50,460 nt of DNA from Azospirillum melinis (GCF_013340935.1 NZ_WHOS01000052.1:1-50460), one strand, 5' to 3'; counted from the first letter of the stretch, positions 7,843-16,341 are shown. Program-made: numbers and translations. The notes: a model not told the origin generated them from the letters alone.

Positions 7843-8995
7843 CGATCAGCTCCTGCTTGGTGTCGAGATCGGTGTCGATCTTCACCGCGATGTTGTCGTT
7901 GCGCTGTCCCATGTGGCCGGCGAACAGCGGGATGGTCTTGCTGAAGACCAGGACGGTGGAATCGGGGCTGATGCGCAGCTTCAGCGACTGGCCCTTCTGC
8001 CAGGCCAGCACCTCGCCCAGCGGCACCTTGGTCTCCGCCAGAACGGCGACCAGCTCCAGCTTGGAGCGCATCAGCTCGTTCTTCAGGTGGCTTTCCCACA
8101 CCGTGTCATGGCCGAACTTCTCGCCCATGAACATCTGCACCAGCTTGCCGCGGACCGGCTCCAGCGTGGCGTAGGGGATGACGATATCGATGTGGCCGGT
8201 GCGGCGCTCCACCTCCACGGCGATGCGCACGCGGATGATGGCGTTGGTGGCCCGCGTGATGGTGGCGAACTGCGGGTTCACCTCCAGCCGGTCGAAGACG
8301 AAATCGACCTGGGCCAGCGGGTCGAAGGACTGCCCCAGATCCTGGAGCACCACCTTCATCATCCGCTCGGTCATCTTGCGTTCGATGGAGGTGTAGGCCC
8401 GCCCGTCGATCCGCCCCGGCCTGGACCGCCGCCCGCCCAGCAGCACGTCCATCATGCAGTAGATCAGCGCGCTGTCGATCGACACCAGCATCTGGTTGTC
8501 CCACGGCTCGGCGCGGGCGACGCCGATCAGGGCGGGCAGCTCGATGGCGTCCTGGAAGTCGGTGTAGCGCAGCCATTCGATCTTCGACAGCGACGCCTCG
8601 ACGTTGGTCGAGGCGAACTGGCGCAGCGAGGTGTTCAGCATCCGCACCATGCGGTCGAACACCACGTCCAGCATCGGCAGCCGGTCCTTGTTGACCGTGG
8701 TCGAGCTGACCAGCCGCTGGATGGCGCTCATCTCCGGCCCGCCGCCTTCCGGGGTACCGAAATTCAGCAGCCGGTCGATCTCCTCCTGGCTCAGCGTCTT
8801 CGTCTCGCCGGCCAGCGCCTCCCGCATCGCCTCCGCCATCGCTGCGGCTTCTTCGGCCGGGGGCGGGGCGGGGGCGGCGGTCTGCTGGGCCGCGGCCAGC
8901 TCCCACGCGGCGTCGGACCAGTCGGCATCCTCCCCGGCGGCGAGGGTGGATGTGGGCATGGATGTGGAAGGCGGAGCGGGGGTGTCGGTCGTCAT
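7823..8995 (-). CDS. fliM: Flagellar motor switch protein FliM
   Basis: FliM is the middle C-ring protein and the target of phosphorylated CheY. The 390-residue product contains a TLSQEEIDRLLNFG segment at about 67-80, matching the CheY-binding EIDxLL motif, preceded by an unusually long Ala/Pro-rich extension of about 65 residues. The central domain includes VARAEPWDNQMLVSIDSALIYCMMDVLLGG, and the C-terminus carries a SpoA/FliN-like domain (KVPLGEVLAWQKGQSLKL). It follows fliL by 19 bases in the same leftward operon. Confidence 0.98.
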   Translation of the reverse strand: MTTDTPAPPSTSMPTSTLAAGEDADWSDAAWELAAAQQTAAPAPPPAEEAAAMAEAMREALAGETKTLSQEEIDRLLNFGTPEGGGPEMSAIQRLVSSTTVNKDRLPMLDVVFDRMVRMLNTSLRQFASTNVEASLSKIEWLRYTDFQDAIELPALIGVARAEPWDNQMLVSIDSALIYCMMDVLLGGRRSRPGRIDGRAYTSIERKMTERMMKVVLQDLGQSFDPLAQVDFVFDRLEVNPQFATITRATNAIIRVRIAVEVERRTGHIDIVIPYATLEPVRGKLVQMFMGEKFGHDTVWESHLKNELMRSKLELVAVLAETKVPLGEVLAWQKGQSLKLRISPDSTVLVFSKTIPLFAGHMGQRNDNIAVKIDTDLDTKQELIDGLLSH

Positions 8996-9014
8996 CCGGT
9001 GCCTCTGGAGGTCG

Positions 9015-9563
9015 CTATTGCGTGAGCAGGCTGCGCAGCAGAACGTCGGTGACGACGTCGCGCCGGCCGGCGGGGTCGGACAGGATCAGGTTGAAGCGGC
9101 GCTTGATCTCGCTGCGCAGGCGATGCAGCCCGGCCGACCCCTCGAGGTCGTCCTGGTCCAGATTGCGCAGGAACTCCTGCAGGCTGTCGGTCAGCTGCGG
9201 CATCGCCTGTTCCAGCGCCTGCCGGTCGCGGTGGGCGACAGCCAGGGACAGGCCGATCTTCAGGAAGCGGGACGGCGTGTCGCGGCGCAGGTTGACGACC
9301 AGTTCCGGCATGTCGATCACGGCATCGGCCGGCGCCGTCTCCGCCGACCGGGTCCACAGCCGCTCGACCGCCTGCGGGCCGGCAGCCAGCCAGTAGCCGC
9401 CGAGCCCGGCCGCCGCCACCGCGCCCAGCGCCGCAATGCCGGCGAGCAGCCGGGCGACCGGCAAGGCCACCACCAGGATCCGTCCCGAGCCGCGCAGCCG
9501 GTCGAGCACCTCGTCCCGTGCCGCTCCCGTCCCTGTCTTCGCCATGCCGAACCGTGTAATCAT
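9015..9563 (-). CDS. fliL: Flagellar basal body-associated protein FliL
   Basis: FliL is a single-pass inner-membrane protein that associates with the stators. The protein has a cytoplasmic N-terminus, one transmembrane helix (LLAGIAALGAVAAAGLGGYW) and a periplasmic domain with the diagnostic MPELVVNLRRDTPSRFLKIGLSLAV and a C-terminal FNLILSDPAGRRDVVTDVLL. The frame is open back to a TTG at 9602, but the ATG at 9563 (182 residues) or 9545 is likelier. It heads the leftward fliL-to-flgD block and is divergent from fliF across an AT-richer 188-bp gap that should contain both promoters. Confidence 0.9.
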   Translation of the reverse strand: MITRFGMAKTGTGAARDEVLDRLRGSGRILVVALPVARLLAGIAALGAVAAAGLGGYWLAAGPQAVERLWTRSAETAPADAVIDMPELVVNLRRDTPSRFLKIGLSLAVAHRDRQALEQAMPQLTDSLQEFLRNLDQDDLEGSAGLHRLRSEIKRRFNLILSDPAGRRDVVTDVLLRSLLTQ

Positions 9564-9751
9564 CGCTCCATCCCGCCGGACATTGCCGAAAATTTTAATC
9601 AACCGAGCATTCTTTAAAGTTTTAGCGGCTTTGTCTTTGGCGACATCCCCGTTTTTTACTCCGCTTAAAAGTCGCGTCGTTAGCGTGACGGGGTGCGCAG
9701 GGCGAAGACTAGGCCCGCCGATTTTCAGAAACTTTAAAGGTGCGGGGAACC

Positions 9752-11470
9752 GTGGACAGTCTGATCGACACGTTGCGGTCGTTGGGGCGCGGTCGGCTGC
9801 TCGTGCTGGCGGGGACCGGCCTCGGCATCGTCCTGGCCGTCGCCGGCATGGCGCTGCTGCTGTCGCAGCCGCACATGACCGCCCTCTACAGCGGGCTGGA
9901 ACCGGCGGAGGCCGGCCGCATTGCCAAGGCGGTGCAGGAGATGGGCGTGCCGGTGAATGCCGGCTTCGACGGCACGACGATCAGCGTGCCGCAGGCCGAC
10001 GTTTCCCGCGTCCGCATGGCGCTGGCGGAGAAGGGCCTGCCCGCGCATGGCGGTGTCGGTTACGAGCTGTTCGACACCGACAAGCCGCTCGGCATCACCA
10101 GCTTCATGCAGCGCATCAACCGCCTGCGCGCCATGGAAGGCGAACTCGGCCGCACCATCGAGACGCTGTCCGGCGTGGAGGCGGCCCGCGTCCACATCGT
10201 CCTGCCGGAGCGCGAGGAGTTCTCGCGCAGCGCGCCGAAGCCGACCGCGTCGGTGGTGGTGCGCATGCGCGGCCGGGGGTCGATGGACCGCAAGCAGGCC
10301 CTGTCGATCCGCCATCTCGTCTCCGCCGCCGTGCCCAATCTGAAGCCCAGCGCCGTGACGGTGATGGACTCCTCCGGCGAGCTTCTGCTGACCGAGGATG
10401 ACGGGCCGGGGCTGGCGTCGGCGCGCACCGACGGGCTGCGGGTCGCGGCGGAAACCCGCGTCGCCCGCGCGGTGGAGCAGATGCTGACCGCCCGGCTCGG
10501 CGCCGGCAACGTCCGCGTCCAGGTCGCCGCCGAGGTGGAGACCAAGCGCGAGGTGGTGCGCAGCCAGACCTTCGACCCCAACAGCCAGGTGATCCGCTCC
10601 ACCCAGTCCGTGCAGGAGCAGGAGCGCAGCCAGGATAGCAACGGCGAACCCCCGGTCACCGCCGAACAGAACCTGCCGCAGCGCGACGTACGCGCCCAGT
10701 CGCAGGGGCCGCAATCCTCCAACGACACCAAGCGGCAGGAGGAGACGGTCAATTACGAGATCTCCAACGTCAGCCGCGAAACGGTGATCGAGCCGGGCGA
10801 TGTCCGCCGCCTCAGCGTCGCCGTGCTGGTCAACGGCACCTGGAAGACCGCTTCCGACGGCACCCGCCAGTACGAGCCGCGCACGGCGGAAGAGCTTCAG
10901 CGCCTGGGCGAGCTGGTCCGCTCGGCCATGGGCTTCAGCGAGGCGCGCGGCGACCGGGTGACGGTGGACAATCTGGAATTCGTCGATCTGGCCCCCGACC
11001 TCGCGCCGCGCCCGCTGGGCGACGAGATCGCCGAGACGCTGACCCGCAACGTCATGACGCTGATCCAGTGGGTGATCCTGCTGGTGCTCTCCGCCCTGGT
11101 GATCCTGGTCGGGCTGCGTCCGCTGATCCGCCGCGTCTTCCCGGCGCCGGAACCGGTGGTGGCGGAGGCCGCCGCCCCGGCGCTGGCGGCTCCGGCCGGC
11201 GGCGCCATGCCGCAGCTGACCGGCCCCGCTGCTACCGCTGCGGCCGGTGCGGCGCTGGCCGACGGCGGGGAGGCGGAGGCCGCGCTGGCTGCCGCGCCGA
11301 TGGCGCCGCAACTCGGCATCGAGGAGACGATGGACCAGCTGATCGAGCTGCGCACGGTGGAGGGCCGCGTCCGCGCCTCCTCCATCCGCCGGCTGGGCGA
11401 ACTGGTCGACCAGTACCCGGACGAGGCCATCGATATCCTGCGCTCCTGGCTCTATGAGGAGGTGGCGTGA
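9752..11470 (+). CDS. fliF: Flagellar MS-ring protein FliF
   Basis: FliF builds the MS ring, the base on which rod and switch assemble. The product has two transmembrane helices, at about residues 17-37 (LVLAGTGLGIVLAVAGMALLL) and near 440-465 (WVILLVLSALVILVGL). Between them are the ring-building motifs, including ALYSGLEPAEAGRIAKAVQEMG, GYELFDTDKPLGITSFMQRIN and the secretory YscJ-like domain. The C-terminus RRLGELVDQYPDEAIDILRSWL is the FliG-binding helix. GTG at 9752 is preferred over GTG at 9740 because GCGGGG precedes it. The stop overlaps the fliH ATG by one base. Confidence 0.96.
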   Translation: MDSLIDTLRSLGRGRLLVLAGTGLGIVLAVAGMALLLSQPHMTALYSGLEPAEAGRIAKAVQEMGVPVNAGFDGTTISVPQADVSRVRMALAEKGLPAHGGVGYELFDTDKPLGITSFMQRINRLRAMEGELGRTIETLSGVEAARVHIVLPEREEFSRSAPKPTASVVVRMRGRGSMDRKQALSIRHLVSAAVPNLKPSAVTVMDSSGELLLTEDDGPGLASARTDGLRVAAETRVARAVEQMLTARLGAGNVRVQVAAEVETKREVVRSQTFDPNSQVIRSTQSVQEQERSQDSNGEPPVTAEQNLPQRDVRAQSQGPQSSNDTKRQEETVNYEISNVSRETVIEPGDVRRLSVAVLVNGTWKTASDGTRQYEPRTAEELQRLGELVRSAMGFSEARGDRVTVDNLEFVDLAPDLAPRPLGDEIAETLTRNVMTLIQWVILLVLSALVILVGLRPLIRRVFPAPEPVVAEAAAPALAAPAGGAMPQLTGPAATAAAGAALADGGEAEAALAAAPMAPQLGIEETMDQLIELRTVEGRVRASSIRRLGELVDQYPDEAIDILRSWLYEEVA

Positions 11471-12156
11471 TGGCCGCCTATCCGCGCTACCGCTTCGACC
11501 ACAGCTTCGGTGCACCCGCCGCGGTGGCGGAACCGGACGAGGCGGAGGCCGTCGACCCGCTCGACCTGCCGACCCTGTCCGAGCGCGACCATCGCGCGGC
11601 GCTGGACGAAACCCGCCGGACCGCCCTGGCCGAGGGGCTTGCCCAGGGCCGGCGCGACGGCGAACTGGCCGCGGCCCGCCGGATCGAGGCGGAGCTGTCC
11701 GCCACCCTCGACCGGCTGGCACAGCGGATGGCGGCGCTCGACGCCGACCACGCCGCTCTGATGGAGCGGCTGGAGGCCCAGGGCGCCTTCGTTCTGCTGG
11801 CGCTGGTCCGCCGGATGGCGCCGCGCCTGCTCCATGAGGTCGCCCGCGCCGAGGTGGAGCGGCTGGCCGTCGATGCCCTGCGCGCCGCCGGGCAGGCCCC
11901 CCGTCTGACCCTGCGCCTGCACCCATCGCTCTGCCGCCCGCTGGAAGAGCGGCTGGCCGGGCAGGGCGTCTTCCAGGGCCGCCTCGACATCCAGGGCGAC
12001 CCGGCGCTGGCCGTCGGCGCCCTTGAGGCGAACTGGGGCGCCGGCTCCGTCAGCCGCGATCCTGCCGTTTTCGAGGCCGCCGTCGCCGACCTCACCGACC
12101 GCGCCGTCGCCGCCCTGGCGCCGGCACTGTCCTCCGACATGCCCCAACCGATGTGA
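11470..12156 (+). CDS. fliH: Flagellar export-stator protein FliH
   Basis: FliH regulates the export ATPase FliI and links it to the C ring. The 228-residue protein is acidic and helical. It has a GLAQGRRDGE segment (about residues 54-63) that fits the GxxxG-rich FliH helix, followed by a long alpha-helical region and a C-terminal domain with LRLHPSLCRPLEERL. Position between fliF and fliN supports the call, because sequence conservation in this family is low. FliI itself is not in this window. The ATG overlaps the fliF stop (TGATG). Confidence 0.8.
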   Translation: MAAYPRYRFDHSFGAPAAVAEPDEAEAVDPLDLPTLSERDHRAALDETRRTALAEGLAQGRRDGELAAARRIEAELSATLDRLAQRMAALDADHAALMERLEAQGAFVLLALVRRMAPRLLHEVARAEVERLAVDALRAAGQAPRLTLRLHPSLCRPLEERLAGQGVFQGRLDIQGDPALAVGALEANWGAGSVSRDPAVFEAAVADLTDRAVAALAPALSSDMPQPM

Positions 12157-12169
12157 AGCGAGACTCCTC

Positions 12170-12508
12170 ATGCCTCCCTTGAACCTCGACATTCTCGACG
12201 ACGATCCCAAGCAGGCGGAGAAGGCCCCCGAAAAGGCCGGCGACAAGGCTTACGACGGGCCGATGAACGCCATCTACAACGTGCCGGTGGACGTGCAGGT
12301 CGTGCTGGGCCGCACCAGCATGCTGGTGGCGCAACTGCTGAAGCTCGGCCGTGGCGCCGTGCTGGAGCTGGAGCGCAAGGTGGACGAACCGGTCGAGGTG
12401 CTGGTCAACCACCGTCTGGTCGCGCGCGGCGAGGTGGTGATCGTCGAGGACCAGCGCCTCGGCGTGACGCTGACCGAGATCGTGCGGACCGAGCTGGAGA
12501 TCGACTGA
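12170..12508 (+). CDS. fliN: Flagellar motor switch protein FliN
   Basis: FliN is the lower C-ring protein; it binds FliH and FliM. The 112-residue product has an acidic N-terminus and the SpoA domain at about 40-110: IYNVPVDVQVVLGRTSMLVAQLL, LGRGAVLELERKVDEPVEVLVNHRLVARGEVVIV and RLGVTLTEIV. The ATG at 12170 gives the normal FliN length and follows a GAAGCGAGA site; the frame is open further upstream but without relevant sequence. It is 13 bases after fliH. A palindromic repeat follows before fliP. Confidence 0.97.
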   Translation: MPPLNLDILDDDPKQAEKAPEKAGDKAYDGPMNAIYNVPVDVQVVLGRTSMLVAQLLKLGRGAVLELERKVDEPVEVLVNHRLVARGEVVIVEDQRLGVTLTEIVRTELEID

Positions 12509-12523
12509 GGGAAATCCCTGAAA

Positions 12524-12550
12524 CGCCCTCTCCCGGGGCGGGAAAGGGCG
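12524..12550. repeat. Palindromic repeat, second copy, between fliN and fliP
   Basis: Arms CGCCCTCTCCC (12524-12534) and GGGAAAGGGCG (12540-12550) pair at ten of eleven positions around a GGGGC loop. The core CCCTCTCCCGGGGCGGG is identical to the copy at 4327. It interrupts the fliN-fliP interval inside a co-oriented block and may modulate transcript stability or attenuate transcription. There is no T-tract. Confidence 0.7.
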
Positions 12551-12580
12551 ATCATCGTCACTCTTCGCGAAAGCCCCAGC

Positions 12581-13363
12581 ATGCGTCTCCGTCCCCTGAT
12601 CCTCCTCGCCCTGATCCTCGCCGCCGGCCCGGCCGCGGCGGCGCCGCTCGACCTCAATCTCGGTGCGCTCGGGTCGCTGGCGGACGGGGGAAGCCTGTCT
12701 GGGCGGATCGTCCAGGGCATCGTGCTGCTGACGGTGCTGAGCGTCGCGCCCGGCCTGCTGATCATGGTCACCTGCTTCACCCGCATCATCGTCGTGCTGT
12801 CGCTGCTGCGCTCCGCCCTCGGGTTGCAGCAGTCGCCGCCGAACATGGTGCTGGTCAGCCTCGCCATGTTCCTGACCTTCCACATCATGGGTCCGGTGAT
12901 CGACAGCGCCTGGCAGGACGGGCTGCGCCCGCTGCTGAACGAGCAGGTGACCCAGGAGCAGGGGCTGGAGCGGATGATCGAGCCGTTCCGCGGCTTCATG
13001 GCCTCGCATGTCCGGGAACGCGATCTGGCCGCTTTCGCCGCCTTCACCGCAAAGCCGAAGCCGGCGGGCGAGAGCACGGAGCCGGCACGGGACGAGCGCC
13101 CGGTGACGGCGGAAAGCGTCGATCTGCGGCTCCTGATGCCGGCCTTCCTGCTGTCGGAGCTGCGCCGCGCCTTCGAGATCGGCTTCCTGCTGTTCCTGCC
13201 CTTCCTGGTAATCGACATGGTGGTGGCGGCGATCCTGATGGCGATGGGCATGATGATGCTGCCGCCGGTAATGATCGCGCTGCCCTTCAAGATCATCTTC
13301 TTCGTGCTGACCGACGGCTGGTTCCTGATCGCCGGCAGCCTGATCCGCTCCTATGGGGTGTGA
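12581..13363 (+). CDS. fliP: Flagellar type III export membrane protein FliP
   Basis: FliP forms the export gate with FliQ and FliR. The 260-residue protein has a cleavable-type signal peptide (residues 1-22) and transmembrane segments including IVLLTVLSVAPGLLIMVTCF and FLLFLPFLVIDMVVAAILMA. The conserved TRIIVVLSLLRSALGLQQSPPN and the C-terminal GMMMLPPVMIALPFKIIFFVLTDGW are family hallmarks. The periplasmic loop at about 140-170 is somewhat Lys/Pro/Ala-rich. fliQ, fliR, flhA and flhB are not in this window. Confidence 0.98.
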   Translation: MRLRPLILLALILAAGPAAAAPLDLNLGALGSLADGGSLSGRIVQGIVLLTVLSVAPGLLIMVTCFTRIIVVLSLLRSALGLQQSPPNMVLVSLAMFLTFHIMGPVIDSAWQDGLRPLLNEQVTQEQGLERMIEPFRGFMASHVRERDLAAFAAFTAKPKPAGESTEPARDERPVTAESVDLRLLMPAFLLSELRRAFEIGFLLFLPFLVIDMVVAAILMAMGMMMLPPVMIALPFKIIFFVLTDGWFLIAGSLIRSYGV

Positions 13364-13367
13364 GGCG

Positions 13368-13652
13368 ATGAACGACGCTTCTCCGGACCCCGCCGCCATA
13401 TCCGGTGCCAGCTTGGCCGACAGCCTGCTGGCGCTGGCCCGCCGCCGCGGGGTGGCGGTGCCGGAGGACGGTTCGGTCGCCGGGCTGCTCGCCGTCCTCG
13501 ACCCCAACCCGATGATCCCGCATCCGCTGCTGCTGGTGGCCGGGGCGGTGATGGCGGTGGCTTTCCGCCATGACCGCGCGCTGGCCCTGCCGCCGGCCGA
13601 CGCGTCCGATACCGCCCCGTCTTCCGCCCCCTCCGCCGATTGCTCATTCTGA
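13368..13652 (+). CDS. FlhB C-terminal-domain-like small protein (candidate FlhX/FhlB)
   Basis: This 94-residue protein has no transmembrane helix of the FlhB kind. The stretch ADSLLALARRRGVAVPEDG, followed by LLAVLDPNPMIPHPLLLVAGAVMAVAF, follows the pattern of the cytoplasmic part of FlhB after the NPTH cleavage site: GVPVxEDxxLAxxL, IPxxLYxAVAxVLA. It would then be a stand-alone FlhB-C homologue as known in other flagellated bacteria. The start at 13368 lies four bases after the fliP stop with GAGGCG before it. The tail after residue 70 is low complexity. The assignment rests on pattern and location. Confidence 0.5.
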   Translation: MNDASPDPAAISGASLADSLLALARRRGVAVPEDGSVAGLLAVLDPNPMIPHPLLLVAGAVMAVAFRHDRALALPPADASDTAPSSAPSADCSF

Positions 13653-13661
13653 GGTGCCGTC

Positions 13662-14690
13662 ATGGGAACGCCGATCAAGATCCGTGAGAACTACAAGAGC
13701 CTGACCGGCGTGGAGAAGAGTGCGGTCATCTTCCTGGCGCTGGGCGAGGAACGCGGTTCCCGGCTGATGGAGCGGCTGGACGAGGACGAGATCCGCCTCG
13801 TCAGCCGGGCGATGGCCACGCTGGGCAACGTCACCTCCAATCTGGTGGAGACGCTGATGCGCATCTTCACCGAACGCTTCGCCAATGCCGGCTCGGTCGT
13901 CGGGTCCTACGACAGCACGGAGCGGATGCTGAACCGCTTCCTGCCGGCCGACCGCGTGACGGAGATCATGGGCGAGATCCGCGGTCCGGCCGGCCGCACC
14001 ATGTGGGAGAAGATGTCCAACGTGAACGAGGGGGTGCTCGCCAGCTATCTGGCCGGCGAATATCCCCAGACGGCGGCGGTCATCCTGTCCAAGATGCGCG
14101 CCGACCACGCCGCCAAGGTGCTGGTCCTGCTGCCGCCGGCCGCGCGCACCGAGGTGATCGAGCGCATGATCCAGATCGAATCGGTGCAGCGCGAGGTGCT
14201 GCTGGACATCGAATCGATCCTGCACAACGAGTTCATGGCCAATTACGCCCGCACCCACGGCAACGATTCGCTGGAGCGGATGGCCGACATCTTCAACCGC
14301 ATCGACCGCGAGACGCTGACGGAGATCTTCGACGATCTGGAAATCGTGATGCCGGAGCCGACCCAGCGCATCAAGCAGCTGATGTTCACCTTCGAGGATC
14401 TGATGCGGCTCGACCGCGTCTCGTTGCAGGCGGTGATCCGCCGCTGCGACACCGGCCAGCTCGCCATCGCGCTGAAGGGGGCGCCGACGGCCCAGCGCGA
14501 CCATTTCCTGTCGGTCCTGTCGGAACGCGCCCGCCTGATCCTGCTGGACGAGATCGAGAATATGGGCCCTTTGCGCATGCGCGACGTCAACGACGCCCAG
14601 GCGGAGATCGTGCGCGTCGCCAAGGCGATGGCGGAGGACGGCACCATCATCATCCCGCAATCCGACGACGCCGACGCCGTCGTCTATTGA
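13662..14690 (+). CDS. fliG: Flagellar motor switch protein FliG
   Basis: FliG is the torque-generating rotor protein that connects FliF to FliM and the stators. The 342-residue product shows the N-terminal domain (LTGVEKSAVIFLALGEERGSRLMERL), the middle domain with a EYPQ variant of the EHPQ motif (LAGEYPQTAAVILSKM), and a C-terminal domain with the charged torque helix LSERARLILLDEIENMGPLRMRDV. Length is normal. It is separated from fliF by four genes, unlike the usual fliF-fliG order, and is followed 45 bases later by a FliK-C-like gene. Confidence 0.98.
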   Translation: MGTPIKIRENYKSLTGVEKSAVIFLALGEERGSRLMERLDEDEIRLVSRAMATLGNVTSNLVETLMRIFTERFANAGSVVGSYDSTERMLNRFLPADRVTEIMGEIRGPAGRTMWEKMSNVNEGVLASYLAGEYPQTAAVILSKMRADHAAKVLVLLPPAARTEVIERMIQIESVQREVLLDIESILHNEFMANYARTHGNDSLERMADIFNRIDRETLTEIFDDLEIVMPEPTQRIKQLMFTFEDLMRLDRVSLQAVIRRCDTGQLAIALKGAPTAQRDHFLSVLSERARLILLDEIENMGPLRMRDVNDAQAEIVRVAKAMAEDGTIIIPQSDDADAVVY

Positions 14691-14735
14691 GCGGAGCGCC
14701 GCGGAATGGGGACCATCCGGATGGAGGCCGATTGA

Positions 14736-15464
14736 ATGGCGGGGCGCGACCTCGTTCCCCGGCATGTGCCGCCGCCGAGCCTGCTGGCGGCGCATTTCGC
14801 CTCGCCACCGCCATCGCTGCTGTCACCCTCCGCCCATGCCGACGCTCTGGCCGACGGCGACGAGGCGCCGGCGCTGGTGCGCCGTCTGCTCGACTTGTTG
14901 GATTCGCTGTCGCCCGCCGATGCCGTGCTGGCGCGCGGCTGCCTGCCGCGCTGCGATTCGACCTTCGGCGCAGCGCTCGCCCTCTTCCTGGCGGCGACCG
15001 TCGGCGGCTGCCGCGGCTGGGTCGGAGCTGACGCGGCGGCACGGCTGGCGGATCTGGACGGCGGATTGCTGATCGACGAGTGCGACCGGGCGCTGGCGTC
15101 GCGCTTCCAGCCGGTGGATGGGCGGCTGTGGCGGCTGTCGCGCGTGCCCCTGCTCGACAGCGACGACGGGCTGCTCTGTGCCGTCGGCATCGAAGACGGG
15201 CTGTCCGACCGCGTCACCCTGGTGCTTCAGGCCCGGCCGCAGCGGCTTGGCCCGGTGCAGCTGATGGCGACGCTGGCCGGCAGGCGGCTGGACGTGACCC
15301 TGCGTCTGGCGATGGGCTTGCCGTCCGCCGCCCTGGCCGACCTGCATGAAACCTTTAGCACCGCCCTGGCCGACTGCCGGATCGACGGGGCATTGACCGT
15401 CGGCCCGCTGGCTGACGCCTGGCTCGGGCTGGACCAGCCTCTGTCGTCCGATCTGGCGCTGTGA
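14736..15464 (+). CDS. Unknown flagellar-locus protein with FliK-C-like end
   Basis: The 242-residue protein is not confidently recognised. Residues about 45-140 are mainly helical and Ala/Leu-rich. From about 165, RLGPVQLMATLAGRRLDVTLRL followed by a helix and DCRIDGALTV follows the strand-strand-helix pattern of the FliK C-terminal domain (ELGxVxLxVxLxGxxLxVxL). It could be an export-switch or hook-related accessory protein, but this is inference. The ATG at 14736 has GGAGG eight bases upstream. It ends the rightward fliF-fliG block and is convergent with the aldo/keto reductase gene. Confidence 0.6.
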   Translation: MAGRDLVPRHVPPPSLLAAHFASPPPSLLSPSAHADALADGDEAPALVRRLLDLLDSLSPADAVLARGCLPRCDSTFGAALALFLAATVGGCRGWVGADAAARLADLDGGLLIDECDRALASRFQPVDGRLWRLSRVPLLDSDDGLLCAVGIEDGLSDRVTLVLQARPQRLGPVQLMATLAGRRLDVTLRLAMGLPSAALADLHETFSTALADCRIDGALTVGPLADAWLGLDQPLSSDLAL

Positions 15465-15504
15465 CCGGGGCGTTCCGCTCCTTCGGCCATCCCCGGATCA
15501 TCGC

Positions 15505-16341
15505 TCAGATCATCGCCAGCGGCTGCTTGCGTTTCGGCGGCGGGAAGGCCTTGTCGATCTCCGCGATGTCCTCGCCGGTCAAAGCCAGCTTGACCGCCTC
15601 GGCATTCTCGAGGGCATGTGCCGTCGTGCCGGCCTTGGGGATCGCGATCACCCCCTGCTGCCGCAGCACCCATGCGATCGCGACCTGGGCCGGTGTCACG
15701 CCGTGGCGCTTCGCCACCGCCAGCAAGGCGGGAGAGCGCAGCAGGCGGCCGCCCTGGCCGATGGGGGAATAGGCCATCACCGGCATCCGCGCGGTGTGCT
15801 GGAACGGCAGCAGGTCGTATTCGATGCCGCGGTGTTCGGGGTTGTAGAGCACCTGATTGACGGCGCAGCCGTGCAGGTCGGTGGCCTCTGCCAGCTCCTC
15901 CAGATCGTCGACGTCGAAGTTGGAGACGCCCCAGCGGGCGATCTTGCCGGCCTGGATCAGCGATTGGAACGCCTCCACCGTCTCCTCCAGCGGCACGCCG
16001 CCGCGCCAGTGCAGCAGGTAGAGGTCGATGCGGTCGATCCCCAGCCGCTTCAGGCTGCGCTCGCAGGCCTTGACCGTGCCGATGCGCGAGGCATTGCTGG
16101 GCAGGACCTTGGTGACGATGAACAGCCCGTCGCGCCGGCCGGCGATGGCCTCGCCCACCAGTTCCTCCGACGCGCCGTCGCCATACATCTCGGCGGTGTC
16201 GATCAGGGTCAGGCCGCGGTCGATGCCGGTCCGCAGCGCAGCGATCTCGGCGGCGCGGTCGCCGCGGCCCTCCGCCATCATCCAGGTGCCCTGGCCGAGA
16301 GCCGGGACCTCGGTGCCGTCCGGCAGGGTCACGCGCTTCAT
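15505..16341 (-). CDS. Aldo/keto reductase
   Basis: An NAD(P)H-dependent (beta/alpha)8-barrel oxidoreductase of 278 residues, cytosolic. The catalytic tetrad is visible: Asp48 and Tyr53 in LIDTAEMYG, Lys78 in FIVTKV and His111 in YLLHW. The family signature GVSNFDVDDLEEL lies near residue 138-150, and IPKAGTTAHALEN near the C-terminus is the cofactor-phosphate region. It resembles the AKR group containing 2,5-didehydrogluconate reductases, but the substrate cannot be read from sequence. It is a single gene with no obvious link to either flanking operon. Confidence 0.92.
   Translation of the reverse strand: MKRVTLPDGTEVPALGQGTWMMAEGRGDRAAEIAALRTGIDRGLTLIDTAEMYGDGASEELVGEAIAGRRDGLFIVTKVLPSNASRIGTVKACERSLKRLGIDRIDLYLLHWRGGVPLEETVEAFQSLIQAGKIARWGVSNFDVDDLEELAEATDLHGCAVNQVLYNPEHRGIEYDLLPFQHTARMPVMAYSPIGQGGRLLRSPALLAVAKRHGVTPAQVAIAWVLRQQGVIAIPKAGTTAHALENAEAVKLALTGEDIAEIDKAFPPPKRKQPLAMI

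Noticed and set aside
9564..9751. CtrA boxes or a sigma-54 promoter in the fliL-fliF gap
   Set aside because: AT-rich TTTAAAG and TTAA elements are present, but none has the TTAA-N7-TTAA spacing, and no TGGC-N-TTGC element with correct spacing was found.
13353..13652. ATG at 13353 as start of the FlhB-C-like gene
   Set aside because: It would overlap the end of fliP and encode MGCEA without homology. The ATG at 13368 has a better-placed GAGGCG.
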